DNA of 64,000 nucleotides, taken from assembly GCA_023614405.1 (NCBI GenBank), contig CM042684.1, forward strand, positions 537,896,682 to 537,960,681. Direction: 5' to 3'. This stretch comes from Avena insularis. Lineage: Eukaryota > Streptophyta > Magnoliopsida > Poales > Poaceae. Both the position numbers and the translations under genes were made by a program. Shown piece by piece: positions 35,743 to 50,100 of this stretch (position 1 is the stretch's first letter; every line of letters starts with the position of its first letter). The notes beneath the pieces were generated by a model. The model was not told where the DNA came from. It did not search any database and saw only the letters and a program-made list of their open reading frames with translations.

Positions 35743-38700
35743 TTTTGGCGCTTTATGGCCATTTTCATGATCTACTAACCATAGTTTTGGTTGTTCTAGG
35801 GCGATTTAAAATGAGCATAAAACACGATACAATGCTTGAGAGTCATGAGCAAAGACTCGTTGTTTTCGCTCTTTATGGACGTTTTCATGATCTATTTCCC
35901 ACAGTTTTGGGGTTCGAGGGCGATTTACAACGACCATAAGACCCGATACATGTTTGAGATTTATGACCAAAAACTCGTCGTTTTCGCGCTTTATGGCCAT
36001 TTTCATGAGCTATTAACCATAGTTTTGGGGTTCTATGGCGATTCACAACGACCGTAAGACTAGATACATGTTTGAGAGTTATGACCAAAAATTCATCGTT
36101 TTCGTGCTTTATGGCCGTTTTCATGAGCTATTGCCCATAGTTTTGGGCTTCCTAGTTGATTTACAACGACCGTAAGACCAAATACATGTTTGAAATTTAT
36201 GACCAAAAACTCGCCCTTTTTGTGCTTTATGGCCATTTTCATGAGCTATTGACCATAGTTTTAAGGTTCTAGGGCGATTTACAGCGAGCGTAAGACCCGA
36301 TACAATACTTGAGAGTTATCACCAAAAACTTGTCGTTTTCGCTCTTTATTTCCGTTTTCATCAGCAATGGCGCACAGTTTTAGGGTTCGAGGGCGATTTA
36401 CAACGACCATAAGACCTAATACATGTTTGAGATTTATGACCAAAAAACTCGTCGTTTTCATGCTTTATGGCCATGTTCATGAGCTATTGCCCATAGTTTT
36501 GGGTTCTAGGGAGATTTAAAACGACCGTAAGACTAGATACATGTTTGAGAGTTATGACAAAAAATTCGTCGTTTTCGCGCTTTATGGCCATTTTCATGAG
36601 CTATTGCCCATTGTTTTGGGCTTCTTGGGCGATTTACAATGACCGAAATACCCAATACATGTTTGAGATTTATGACCTAAAACTCGCTGTTTTGGCGCTT
36701 TATGGCCATTTTCATGAGCTACTAACCATAGTTTTGGTTGTTCTAGGGCGATTTAAAATGAGCATAAAACACGATACAATGCTTGAGAGTCATGACCAAA
36801 AAATCGTCTTTTTCGCTCATTATGGACGTTTACATGATCTATTGCCCACAGTTTTGTGGTTCGAGGGCGACTTACAATGACCATAAGTCCCGATACATGT
36901 TTGAGATTTATGACCAAAAACTCGTCGTTTTCGCGCTTTATGGCCATTTTCATGAGCTATTAACCATAGTTTTGCGGTTCTATGGCGATTCACAACGACC
37001 GTAAGACTAGATACATGTTTGAGAGTTATGACCAAAAAATCATCGTTTCCGTTCTTTATGGCCGTTTTCATGAGCTATTGCCCATCGTTTTGGGCTTCTT
37101 GGGCGATTTACAACGACCGTAGGACCAAATACATGTTTGAGATTTATGACCAAAAACTCGCCCTTTTTGCTCTTTATGACCATTTTCATAAGCTATTGAC
37201 CATATTTTTGGGGTTCTAGGGCGATTTACAACGAGCGTAAGACCCGGTACAATGCTTGAGAGTTATAACGAAAAACTTGTCCTTTTCGCTCTTTATGTCC
37301 ATTTTCATGAGAAATAGCCCACAGTTTTGGGGTTCGAGGCGATTTACAACGGCCGTAAGACCTAATACATGTTTGAGATTGATGACCAAAAACACGTCGT
37401 TTTCACGCTTTATGGCCATGTTCATGAGCTATTGCCCATAGTTTTGGGTTCTAGGGAGATTTAAAACGACCGTAAGACTAGATACATGTTTGAGAGTTAT
37501 GACAAAAAATTCGTCGTTTTCGCGCTTTATGGCCATTTTCATGAGCTATTGCCCATTGTTTTGGGCTTCTTGGGTGATTTAGAATGATCGTAACACCCAA
37601 TACATGTTTGAGATTTATGACTAAAAACTCGCTGTTTTGGCGCTTTATGGCCATTTTCATGAGCTACTAACCATAGTTTTGGTTGTTCTAGGGCGATTTA
37701 AAATGAGCATAAAACCCGATACAATTATTGAGAGTCATGACCAAAAACTCGTTGTTTCGCTCTTTATAGACGTTTTCATGATCTATTTCCCATAGTTTTG
37801 GGGTTCGAGGGCGATTTACAACGACCATAAGACCAGATACATGTTTGAGATTGATGACAAAAAACTCGTCGTTTTCGCGCTTTATGGCCATTTTCATGAG
37901 CTATTAACCATAGTTTTGGGGTTCTATGGCGATTCACAACGACCGTAAGACTAGATACATGTTTGAGAGTTATGACCAAAAATTCATCGTTTTCGTGCTT
38001 TATGGCCATTTTCATGAGCTATTGCCCATAGTTTTGGGCTTCTTGGGATATTTACAACGACCATAGGAGCAAATACATGTTTGACATTTATGACCAAAAA
38101 CTCGCCCTTTTTGGGCTTTATGGCCATTTTTATGAGCTATTGACCATAGTTATGGGGTTCTAGGGCGATTTACAACGAGCATAAGACCCGATACAATGCT
38201 TGAGATTATGACCAAAAACTTGTCCTTTTCGCTCTTTATGTCCGTTTTCATGAGCAATAGCCCACAGTTTTGGGGTTCGAGGGCGATTTACAACGACCGT
38301 AAGACCTAATACATGTTTGAGATCGATGACCAAAAACACGTCGTTTTCACGCTTTATGGCCATGTTCATGAGCTATTGCCCATAGTTTTGGGTTCTAGGG
38401 AGATTTAAAACGACCGTAAGACTAGATACATGTTTGAGAGTTATGACAAAAAATTCGTCGTTTTCGCGCTTTATGGCCATTTTCATGAGGTATTGTCCAT
38501 TGTTTTGGGCTTCTTGGGCGATTTACAATGACTGTAAGACCCAATACATGTTTGAGATTTATGACTAAAAACTCGTTGTTTGGCGCTTTATGGCCATTTT
38601 CATGAGCTACTAACCATAGTTTTGGTTGTTCCAAGGCGATTTAAAATGAGCATAAAACACGATACAATGCTTGAGAGTCATGACCAAAAAATCGTCTTTT

Positions 38701-41700
38701 TCGCTCATTATGGACGTTTTCATGATCTATTGCCCACAGTTTTGGGGTTCGAGGGCGATTTACAACGACCATAAGACCAGATACATGTTTGAGGTTGATG
38801 ACAAAAAAACTCGCCATTTTCGCGCTTTATGGCCATTTTCATGAGCTATTAACCATAGTTTTGGGATTCTATGGCGATTCACAACGACCGTAAGACTAGA
38901 TACATGTTTGAGAGTTATGACCAAAAATTCATCGTTTTCGTGCTTTATGGCAGTTTTCACGAGCTATTGCCCATAGTTTTGGGCTTCTTGGGAGATTTAC
39001 AATGACCGTAGGACGAAATACATGTTTGAGATTTATGACCAAAAGTCGCCCTTTTTGCGCTTTATGGCCATTTTCATGAGCTATTAACCATATTTTTGGG
39101 GTTCTAGGGCGATTTACAATGAGCGTAAGACCCGGTACAATGCTTCAGAGTTATGACGAAAAACTTGTCCTTTTCGCTCTTTATGTCCGTTTTCATGAGC
39201 AATAGCCCACCGTTTTGGGGTTCGAGGCGATTTACAACGACCGTAAGAACTAATACATGTTTGAGATTGTTGACCAAAAACACGTCGTTTTCACGGTTTA
39301 TGGCCATGTTCATGAGCTATTGCCCATAGTTTTGGGTTCTAGGGAGATTTAAAACGACCGTAAGACTAGATACATGTTTGAGAGTTATGACAAAATTCAT
39401 TGCTTTTCGCTTTGATGGCCATTTTCATGAGCTATTGCCCATTGTTTTGGACTTCTTGGTGATTTACAATGACCTTAAGACCCAATACATGTTTGAGATT
39501 TATGACTAAAAACTCATTGCTTTGGCGCTTTTATGGTCATTTTCATGAGCTACTAACCGTAGTTTTTGTTTTTCTAGGGAGTTTTAAAATGAGCATAAAA
39601 CACGATTCAATGCTTGAGAGTCATGACCAAAAACTCGTCGTTTTCGCTCTTTATGGACGTTTTCATGATTTATTGCCCACAATTTTGGGGTTCGACGGCG
39701 ATTTACAACGACCATAAGACCATATACATGTTTGAGATTTATGACCAAAAACTCATTGCTTCGCTTTTATGCCCATTTTCATGAGGTATTAACCATAGTC
39801 TTGGGGTTCTAGGGTGATTCACAACGACCGTAAGACTAGATACATGTTTGAGAGTTATGACCAAAAATTCATCAAGCTTTTGCTTTATGGCCGTTTTCAT
39901 GAGCTATTGCCCATCGTTTTGGGCTTCTTGGGCGATTTACAACGACCGTAAGACCAATTACATGTTTGAGATTTATGACCAAAAACTCATTTTTGCGCTT
40001 TTATGACCATTTTCATGAGCTATCGACCATAGTTTTGGGGTTCTAGGGCGATTTACAACGAGCGTAAGACCCGATACAATGCTTGAGAGTTATGACCAAA
40101 ACTTGTCCTTTTCGCTTTTTATGTCCATTTTCATGAGAAATAGCCCACGCTTTGGGGTTCGAGGCGATTTACAACGGCCAGAAGACCTAATACATGTTTG
40201 AGATTGATGACCAAAAACGCTGCTTTCCCGCTTTATGGCCATGTTCATGAGCTATTGCCCATAGTTTTGGGTTCTAGGGAGATTTAAAACGACCGTAAGA
40301 CTAGTTACATGTTTGAGAGTTATGACAAAAAATTCGTCGTTTTCGCGCTTTATGGCCATTTTCATGAGTTATTGCCCATTGTCTTGGGCTTCTTGGGTGA
40401 TTTACAATGACCTTAAGACCCAATACATGTTTGAGATTTATGACTAAAAACTCGTTCTTTTGGCGCTTTATGGTCATTTTCATGAGCTACTAACCATAGT
40501 TTTGGTTGTTCTAGGGCGATTTAAAATGAGCATAAAACAGTATACAATGCTACAAAGACATGACCAAAAACTCGTTGTTTTCGCTCTTTATGGACGTTTT
40601 CATGATCTATTGCCCACAGTTTTGGGGTTCGAGGGTGATTTACAACGACCATAAGACCAGATACATGTTTGAGATTGATGACAAAAAACTCGCCGTTTTC
40701 GCGCTTTATGCCCATTTTCATGAGCTATTAACCATAGTTTTGGGGTTCTATGGCGATTCACAACGACCGTAAGACTAGATACATGTTTGAGAGTTATGAC
40801 CAAAAATTCATCGTTTCCGTGCTTTATGGCCGTTTTCATCAGCTATTGCCCATAGTTTTCGGCTTCTTGGGCGATTTACAACGATAGTGTGACCAATTAC
40901 ATGTTTCAGATTTATGACCAAAAACTCGCCCCTTTTGCGCTTTATGACCATTTTCATGAGCTATTGACCATATTTTTGGGGTTCTAGGGCGATTTACAAC
41001 GAGCGTAAGACCCGGTACAATGCTTGAGATTATGACGAAAAACTTGTCCTTTTCGCTCTTTATGTCCATTTTCATGAGAAATAGCCCACAGTTTTGGGGT
41101 TCGAGGCGATTTACAACGGCCGTAAGACCTAATACATGTTTGAGATTGATGACCAAAAACACGTCGTTTTCACGCTTTATGGCCATGTTCATGAGCTATT
41201 GCCCATAGTTTTGGGTTCTAGGGAGATTTAAAACGACCGTAAGACTAGTTACATGTTTGAGAGTTATGACGTGCTTTATGGCCATTTTCATGAGTTATTG
41301 CCCATTGTTTTGGGCTTCTTGGGTGATTTACAATGACCTTAAGACCCAATACATGTTTGAGATTTATGACTAAAAACTCGTTGTTTTGGCGCTTTATGGT
41401 CATTTTCATGAGCTACTAACCATAGTTTTGGTTGTTCTAGGGCGATTTAAAATGAGCATAAAACAGTATACAATGCTTCAAAGACATGACCAAAAACTCG
41501 TTGTTTTCGCTCTTTATGGACGTTTTCATGATCTATTGCCCACAGTTTTGGGGTTCGAGGGTGATTTACAACGACCATAAGACCAGATACATGTTTGAGA
41601 TTGATGACAAAAAACTCGCCGTTTTCGCGCTTTATGCCCATTTTCATGAGCTATTAACCATAGTTTTGGGGTTCTATGGCGATTCACAACGACCGTAAGA

Positions 41701-44700
41701 CTAGATACATGTTTGAGAGTTATGACCAAAAATTCATCGTTTCCGTGCTTTATGGCCGTTTTCATCAGCTATTGCCCATAGTTTTCGGCTTCTTGGGCGA
41801 TTTACAACGACCGTAAGACCAATTACATGTTTCAGATTTATGACCAAAAACTCGCCCTTTTTGCGCTTTATGGCCATTTTTATGAGCTATTGACCATATT
41901 TTTGGGGTTCTAGGGCGATTTACAACGAGCGTAAGACCCGGTACAATGCTTGAGATTATGACGAAAAACTTGTCCTTTTCGCTCTTTATATCCGTTTTCA
42001 TGAGCAATAGCGCACAGTTTTGGGGTTCGAGGCGATTTACAACGGCCGTAAGACCTAATACATGTTTGAGATTGATGACCAAAAACACGTCGTTTTCACG
42101 CTTTATGGCCATGTTCATGAGCTATTGCCCATAGTTTTGGGTTCTAGGGAGATTTAAAACGACCGTAAGACTAGTTACATGTTTGAGAGTTATGACAAAA
42201 AATTCGTCGTTTTCGCGCTTTATGGCCATTTTCATGAGTTATTGCCCATTGTTTTGGGCTTCTTGGGTGATTTACAATGACCTTAAGACCCAATACATGT
42301 TTGAGATTTATGACTAAAAACTCGTTCTTTTGGCGCTTTATGGTCATTTTCATGAGCTACTAACCATAGTTTTGGTTGTTCTAGGGCAATTTAAAATGAG
42401 CATAAAACACGATACAATGCTTGAGAGTCATGACCAAAAACTCGTCGTTTTTGCTCATTATGGACGTTTTCATGATCTATTGCCCACAGTTTTGGGGTTC
42501 GAGGGTGATTTACAATGACCATAAGACTGGATACATGTTTGAGATTTATGACCAAAAACTCGTTGTTTTCGCTCTTTATGGCCATGTTCATGAGCTATTA
42601 ACCATAGTTTTGGGGTTCTATGGCGATTCACAACGACCGTAAGACTAGATACATGTTTGAGAGTTATGACCAAAAATTCATCGTTTCCGTGCTTTATGGC
42701 CGTTTTCATCAGCTATTGCCCATAGTTTTCGGCTTCTTGGGCGATTTACAACGACCGTAAGACCAATTACATGTTTCAGATTTATGACCAAAAACTCGCC
42801 CTTTTTGCTCTTTATGACCATTTTCATAAGCTATTGACCATATTTTTGGGGTTCTAGGGCGATTTACAACGAGCGTAAGACCCGGTACAATGCTTGAGAG
42901 TTATGACGAAAAACTTGTCCTTTTCGCTCTTTATGTCCGTTTTTATGAGCAATAGCCCACAGTTTTGGGGTTCGAGGCGATTTACAACGACCGTAAGACC
43001 TAATACATGTTTGAGATTGATGACCAAAAACACGTCGTTTTCACGCTTTATGGCCATGTTCATGAGCTATTGCCCATAGTTTTGGGTTCTAGGGAGATTT
43101 AAAACGACCGTAAGAATAGATACATGTTTGAGAGTTATGACAAAAAGTTCGTCGTTTTCGCGCTTTATGGCCATTTTCATGAGTTATTGCCCATTGTTTT
43201 GGGCTTCTTGGGTGATTTACAATGACCTTAAGACCCAATACATGTTTGAGATTTATGACTAAAAACTCGTTCTTTTGGCGCTTTATGGTCATTTTCATGA
43301 GCTACTAACCATAGTTTTGGTTGTTCTAGGGCGATTTAAAATGAGCATAAAACACAATACAATGCTACAAAGACATGACCAAAAACTCGTTGTTTTCGCT
43401 CTTTATGTCCATTTTCATGAGAAATAGCCCACAGTTTTGGGGTTCGAGGCGATTTACAACGGCCGTAAGACCTAATACATGTTTGAGATTGATGACCAAA
43501 AACACGCTTGCTGCTTTTATGCCCATTTTCATGAGCTATTAACCATAGTTTTGGGGTTCTATGGCGATTCACAACGACCGTAAGACTAGATACATGTTTG
43601 AGAGTTATGACCAAAAATTCATCGTTTCCGTGCTTTATGGCCGTTTTCATCAGCTATTGCCCATAGTTTTCGGCTTCTTGGGCGATTTACAACGACCGTA
43701 AGACCAATTACATGTTTAAGATTTATGACCAAAAACTCGCCCTTTTTGGGCTTTATGGCCATTTTTATGAGCTATTGACCATAGTTATGGGGTTCTAGGG
43801 CGATTTACAACGAGCATAAGACCCGATACAATGCTTGAGATTATGACCAAAAACTTGTCCTTTTCGCTCTTTATGTCCGTTTTCATGAGCAATAGCCCAC
43901 AGTTTTGGGGTTCGAGGGCGATTTACAACGACCGTAAGACCTAATACATGTTTGAGATCGATCACCAAAAACACGTCGTTTTCACGCTTTCTGGCCATGT
44001 TCATGAGCTATTGCCCATAGTTTTGGGTTCTAGGGAGATTTAAAACGACCGTAAGACTAGTTACATGTTTGAGAGTTATGACAAAAAATTCGTCGTTTTC
44101 GCGCTTTATGGCCATTTTCATGAGTTATTGCCCATTGTCTTGGGCTTCTTGGGTGATTTACAATGACCTTAAGACCCAATACATGTTTGAGATTTATGAC
44201 TAAAACTCATTGCTTTTACGCTTTATGGTCATTTTCATGAGCTACTAACCATAGTTTTGGTTGTTCTAGGCGATTTAAAATGAGCATAAACAAGATACAA
44301 TGCTTCAAAGACATGACCAAAAACTCGTTGTTTTCGCTTCTTTATGGACGCTTTCATGATCTATTGCCCACAGCTTTGGGGTTCGAGGTGATTTACAACG
44401 ACCATAAGACCGTATACATGTTTGAGATTTATGACAAAAACTCGCTTTTCACGCTTTTATGCCCATTTTCATGAGCTATTAACCATAGTTTTGGGGTTCT
44501 ATGGCGATTCACAACGACCGTAAGACTAGATACATGTTTGAGAGTTATGACCAAAATTCATCGCTTTCGTTTTATGGCCGCTTTCATCAGCTATTGCCCA
44601 TTGTTTTGGGCTTCTTGGGCGATTTACAACGACCGTAGACCAATTACATGTTTGAGATTTATGACCAAAAACTCGCTTTTTGGCGTTTTATGACCATTTT

Positions 44701-45146
44701 CATGAGCTATTGACCATATATTTGGGGTTCTAGGGCGATTTACAACGAGCGTAAGACCCGGTACAATGCTTGAGATTATGACGAAAAACTTGTCCTTTTC
44801 GCTCTTTATGTCCATTTTCATGAGAAATAGCCCACAGTTTTGGGGTTCGAGGCGATTTACAACGGCCGGATGACCTAATACATGTTTGAGATTGATGACC
44901 AAAACACGCTGCTTTCACGCTTTATGGCCATGTTCATGAGCTATTGCCCATAGTTTTGGGTTCTAGGGAGATTTAAAACGACCGTAAGACTAGTTACATG
45001 TTTGAGAGTTATGACAAAAAATTCGTCGTTTTCGCGCTTTATGGCCATTTTCATGAGTTATTGCCCATTGTTTTGGGCTTCTTGGGTGATTTACAATGAC
45101 CTTAAGACCCAATACATGTTTGAGATTTATGACTAAAAACTCGTTC
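35743..45146. repeat. Right array, regular 8-mer HOR section
   Basis: Anchors at 35743, 36690, 37635, 38579, 39521, 40458, 41384, 42328, 43273, 44213 and 45147 give ten consecutive 8-mers of 926-947 bp. The 926-bp unit lacks 18 bases at the head of its H monomer near 41270. The units at 39521 and 44213 carry the small-indel signature described in the findings. Confidence 0.85.
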
Positions 45147-45972
45147 TTTTGGCGCTTTATGGTCATTTTCATGAGCTACTAACCATAGTTTTGGTTGTTC
45201 TAGGGCGATTTAAAATGAGCATAAAACAGTATACAATGCTACAAAGACATGACCAAAAACTCGTTGTTTTCGCTCTTTATGGACGTTTTCATGATCTATT
45301 GCCCACAGTTTTGGGGTTCGAGGGTGATTTACAACGACCATAAGACCAGATACATGTTTGAGATTGATGACAAAAAACTCACTGCTTTACGCTTTTATGC
45401 CCTTTTTCATGAGCTATTAACCATAGTTTTGGGGTTCTATGGCGATTCACAACGACCGTAAGACTAGATACATGTTTGAGAGTTATGACCAAAAATTCAT
45501 CGTTTTCGTGCTTTATGGCCATTTTCATGAGTTATTGCCCATAGTTTTCGGCTTCTTGGGCGATTTACAACGACCGTAATACCAATTACATGTTTCAGAT
45601 TTATGACCAAAAACTCGCTGTTTTGGCGCTTTATGGTCATTTTCATGAGCTACTAACCATAGTTTTGGTCGTTCTAGGGCGATTTAAAATGAGCATAAAA
45701 CAGTATACAATGCTTGAGATTATGACGAAAAACTTGTCCTTTTCGCTCTTTATGTCCATTTTCATGAGAAATAGCCCACAGTTTTGGGGTTCGAGGCGAT
45801 TTACAACGACCGTAAGACTAGATACATGTTTGAGAGTTATGACCAAAAATTCATTTTTCGCGCTTTATGGCCATTTTCATGAGTTATTGCCCATTGTTTT
45901 GGGCTTCTTGGGTGATTTACAATGACCTTAAGACCCAATACATGTTTGAGATTTATGACTAAAAACTCGCTG
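45147..45972. repeat. Rearranged 7-mer HOR unit with chimeric monomers
   Basis: The order is A B C D, then a monomer with an A head (GAGCTACTAACCATAG at about 45645) and an E tail (TACAATGCTTGAGATTATGACG-like), then F with a G-like tail, then H. The total is 826 bp, seven monomers. E and G as separate monomers are lost through in-register crossovers. Confidence 0.75.
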
Positions 45973-46959
45973 TTTTGGCGCTTTATGGTCATTTTCATGA
46001 GCTACTAACCATAGTTTTGGTTGTTCTAGGGCGATTTAAAATGAGCATAAAACAGTATACAATGCTACAAAGACATGACCAAAAACTCGTTGTTTTCGCT
46101 CTTTATGGACGTTTTCATGATCTATTGCCCACAGTTTTGGGGTTCGAGGGTGATTTACAACGACCATAAGACCAGATACATATTTGAGATTGATGACAAA
46201 AAACTCGCCGTTTTCGCGCTTTATGCCCATTTTCATGAGCTATTAACCATAGTTTTGGGGTTCTATGGCGATTCACAACGACCGTAAGACTAGATACATG
46301 TTTGAGAGTTATGACCAAAAATTCATCGTTTCCGTGCTTTATGGCCGTTTTCATCAGCTATTGCCCATAGTTTTCGGCTTCTTGGGCGATTTACAACGAC
46401 CGTAAGACCAATTACATGTTTCAGATTTATGACCAAAAACTCGCCCCTTTTGCGCTTTATGACCATTTTCATGAGCTATTGACCATATATTTGGGGTTCT
46501 AGGGCGATTTACAACGAGCGTAAGACCCGGTACAATGCTTGAGATTATGACGAAAAACTTGTCCTTTTCGCTCTTTATGTCCATTTTCATGAGAAATAGC
46601 CCACAGTTTTGGGGTTCGAGGCGATTTACAACGACCGTAAGACCTAATACATGTTTGAGATTGATGACCAAAAACACGTCGTTTTCACGCTTTATGGCCA
46701 TGTTCATGAGCTATTGCCCATTGTTTTGGGTTCTAGGGAGATTTAAAACGACCGTAAGACTAGTTACATGTTTGAGAGTTATGACAAAAAATTCGTCGTT
46801 TTCGCGCTTTATGGCCATTTTCATGAGTTATTGCCCATTGTTTTGGGGTTCTATGGCGATTCACAACGACCGTAAGACTAGATACATGTTTGAGAGTTAT
46901 GACTAAAACTCATTGCTTTGGCGCTTTATGGTCATTTTCATGAGCTAATAACCATATAT

Positions 46960-47150
46960 TTGGTTTTTCTAGGCGATTTAAAATGAGCATAAAACAAGAT
47001 ACAATGCTTCAAAGACATGACCAAAAACTCGTTTTTTCGCTTCTTTATGGACGCTTTCATTATCTATTGCACACAGTTTTGGGTTTCTAGGGGGATTTTC
47101 AAGGAGCTTAAGACCAGTTACATTTTTTTTTTTTATGACCAAAAACTCGT
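46960..47150. repeat. Strongly diverged satellite monomers with a 12-T run
   Basis: The B monomer here departs from all sisters: its tail reads TTTCTAGGGGGATTTTCAAG, and the usual CATGTTTGAGATTGATGAC is replaced by CA followed by twelve T (47123-47134). The next monomer (C) is normal again from about 47137. Confidence 0.7.
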
Positions 47151-50100
47151 TGTTTTCGCTCTTTATGCCCATTTTCATGAGCTATTAACCATAGTTTTGG
47201 GGTTCTATGGCGATTCACAACGACCGTAAGACTAGATACATGTTTGAGAGTTATGACCAAAAATTCATCGTTTCCGTGCTTTATGGCCGTTTTCATCAGC
47301 TATTGCCCATAGTTTTGGGCTTAGTGGGCGATTTAAAAAGACCGTAAGACCAATTACATGTTTAAGATTTATGACCAAAACTCGCCGTTTTCGCGCTTTA
47401 TGACCATTTTCATGAGCTATTGACCATATATTTGGGGTTCTAGGGCGATTTACAACGAGCGTAAGACCCGGTACAATGCTTGAGATTATGACGAAAAACT
47501 TGTCCTTTTCGCTCTTTATGTCCATTTTCATGAGAAATAGCCCACAGTTTTGGGGTTCGAGGGTGATTTACAACGACCATAAGACCAGATACATGTTTGA
47601 GATTGATGACAAAAACACGCTGCTTTCACGCTTTATGGCCATGTTCATGAGCTATTGCCCATAGTTTTGGGTTCTAGGGAGATTTAAAACGACCGTAAGA
47701 CTAGTTACATGTTTGAGAGTTATGACAAAAAATTCGTCGTTTTCGCGCTTTATGGCCATTTTCATGAGCTATTAACCATAGTTTTGGGGTTCTATGGAGA
47801 TTAACAAAGACCTTAAGACAAAATACATGTTTGAGATTTATGACTAAAACTCATTGCTTTTGGCGCTTTATGGTCATTTTCATGAGCTACTAACCATAGT
47901 TTTGGTTGTTCTAGGGCGATTTAAAATGAGCATAAAACAGTATACAATGCTTCAAAGACATGACCAAAAACTCGTTGTTTTCGCTCTTTATGGACGTTTT
48001 CATGATCTATTGCCCACAGTTTTGGGGTTCGAGGGTGATTTACAACGACCATAAGACCAGATACATGTTTGAGATTGATGACAAAAAACTCGCCGTTTTC
48101 GCGCTTTATGCCCATTTTCATGAGCTATTAACCATAGTTTTGGGGTTCTATGGCGATTCACAACGACCGTAAGACTAGATACATGTTTGAGAGTTATGAC
48201 CAAAAATTCATCGTTTTCGTGCTTTATGGCCATTTGCATCAGCTATTGCCCATAGTTTTCGGCTTCTTGGGCGATTTACAACGACCGTAAGACCAATTAC
48301 ATGTTTCAGATTTATGACCAAAAACTCGCCCCTTTTGCGCTTTATGACCATTTTCATGAGCTATTGACCATATTTTTGGGGTTCTAGGGCGATTTACAAC
48401 GAGCGTAAGACCAAGTACATTGCTTGAGATTATGACGAAAAACTTGTCCTTTTCGCTCTTTATGTCCATTTTCATGAGAAATAGCCCACAGTTTTGGGGT
48501 TCGAGGCGATTTACAACGGCCGTAAGACCTAATACATGTTTGAGATTGATGACCAAAAACACGTCGTTTTCACGCTTTTTGGCCTTGTTCATGAGCTTTT
48601 GCCATTTTTTTTGGGTTCTAGGGAGATTTAAAACGACCGTAAGACTAGTTACATGTTTGAGAGTTATGACAAAAAATTCGTCGTTTTCGCGCTTTATGGC
48701 CATTTTCATGAGTTATTGCCCATTGTTTTGGGCTTGGGTGATTTACAATGACCTTAAGACCCAATACATGTTTGAGATTTATGACTAAAAACTCGCTGTT
48801 TTGGCGCTTTATGGTCATTTTCATGAGCTACTAACCATAGTTTTGGTTGTTCTAGGGCGATTTAAAATGAGCATAAAACAGTATACAATGCTTCAAAGAC
48901 ATGACCAAAAACTCGTTGTTTTCGCTCTTTATGGACGTTTTCATGATCTATTGCCCACAGTTTTCGGGATCGATGGTGATATACAAACACCATAAGACCA
49001 GATACATGTTTGAGATTGATGACAAAAACTCGCTGCTGCTTTTATGCCCATTTTCATGAGCTATTAACCATAGTTTTGGGGTTCTATGGCGATTCACAAC
49101 GACCGTAAGACTATATACATGTTTGAGAGTTATGACCAAAAATTCATCGCTTTCGTGCTTTATGGCCGCTTTTCATCAGCTATTGCCCATAGTTTTGGGC
49201 TTTGGGCGATTTACAACGACAGTGTGACCAATTACATGTTTCAGATTTATGACCAAAAACTCGCCTTTTGGCGCTTTTATGACCATTTTCATGAGCTATC
49301 GACCATATATTTGGGGTTCTAGGGCGATTTACAACGAGCGTAAGACCCGCATACAATGCTTGAGATTATGACCAAAAACTTGTCCTTTTCGCTTTTATGT
49401 CCATTTTCATGAGAAATAGCCCACGCTTTGGGGTTCGAGGCGATTTACAACGGCCGTAAGACCTAATACATGTTTGAGATCGATGACCAAAACACGCTGC
49501 TTTCACGCTTTATGGCCATGTTCATGAGCTATTGCCCATAGTTTTGGGTTCTAGGAGATTTAAACGACCGTAAGACTAGTTACATGTTTGAGAGTTATGA
49601 CAAAAAATTCATCGCTTTTCGCGCTTTTATGGCCATTTTCATGAGTTATTGCCCATTGTTTTGGGCTTCTTGGTGATTTACAATGACCTTAAGACCCAAT
49701 ACATGTTTGAGATTTATGACTAAAAACTCATTGCTTTGGCGCTTTTATGGTCATTTTCATGAGCTACTAACCATAGTTTTGGTTGTTCTAGGCGATTTAG
49801 AATGAGCATAAAACAAGATACAATGCTTCAAAGACATGACCAAAAACTCGTTGTTTTCGCTTCTTTATGGACGCTTTTCATGATCTATTGCCCACAGCTT
49901 TGGGGTTCGAGGGTGATTTACAACGACCATAAGACCGTATACATGTTTGAGATTGATGACAAAAACTCATTGCTTTCGCTTTTATGCCCATTTTCATGAG
50001 CTATTAACCATAGTTTTGGGGTTCTATGGCGATTCACAACGACCGTAAGACTAGATACATGTTTGAGAGTTATGACCAAAAATTCATCAAGCTTTCGTGC

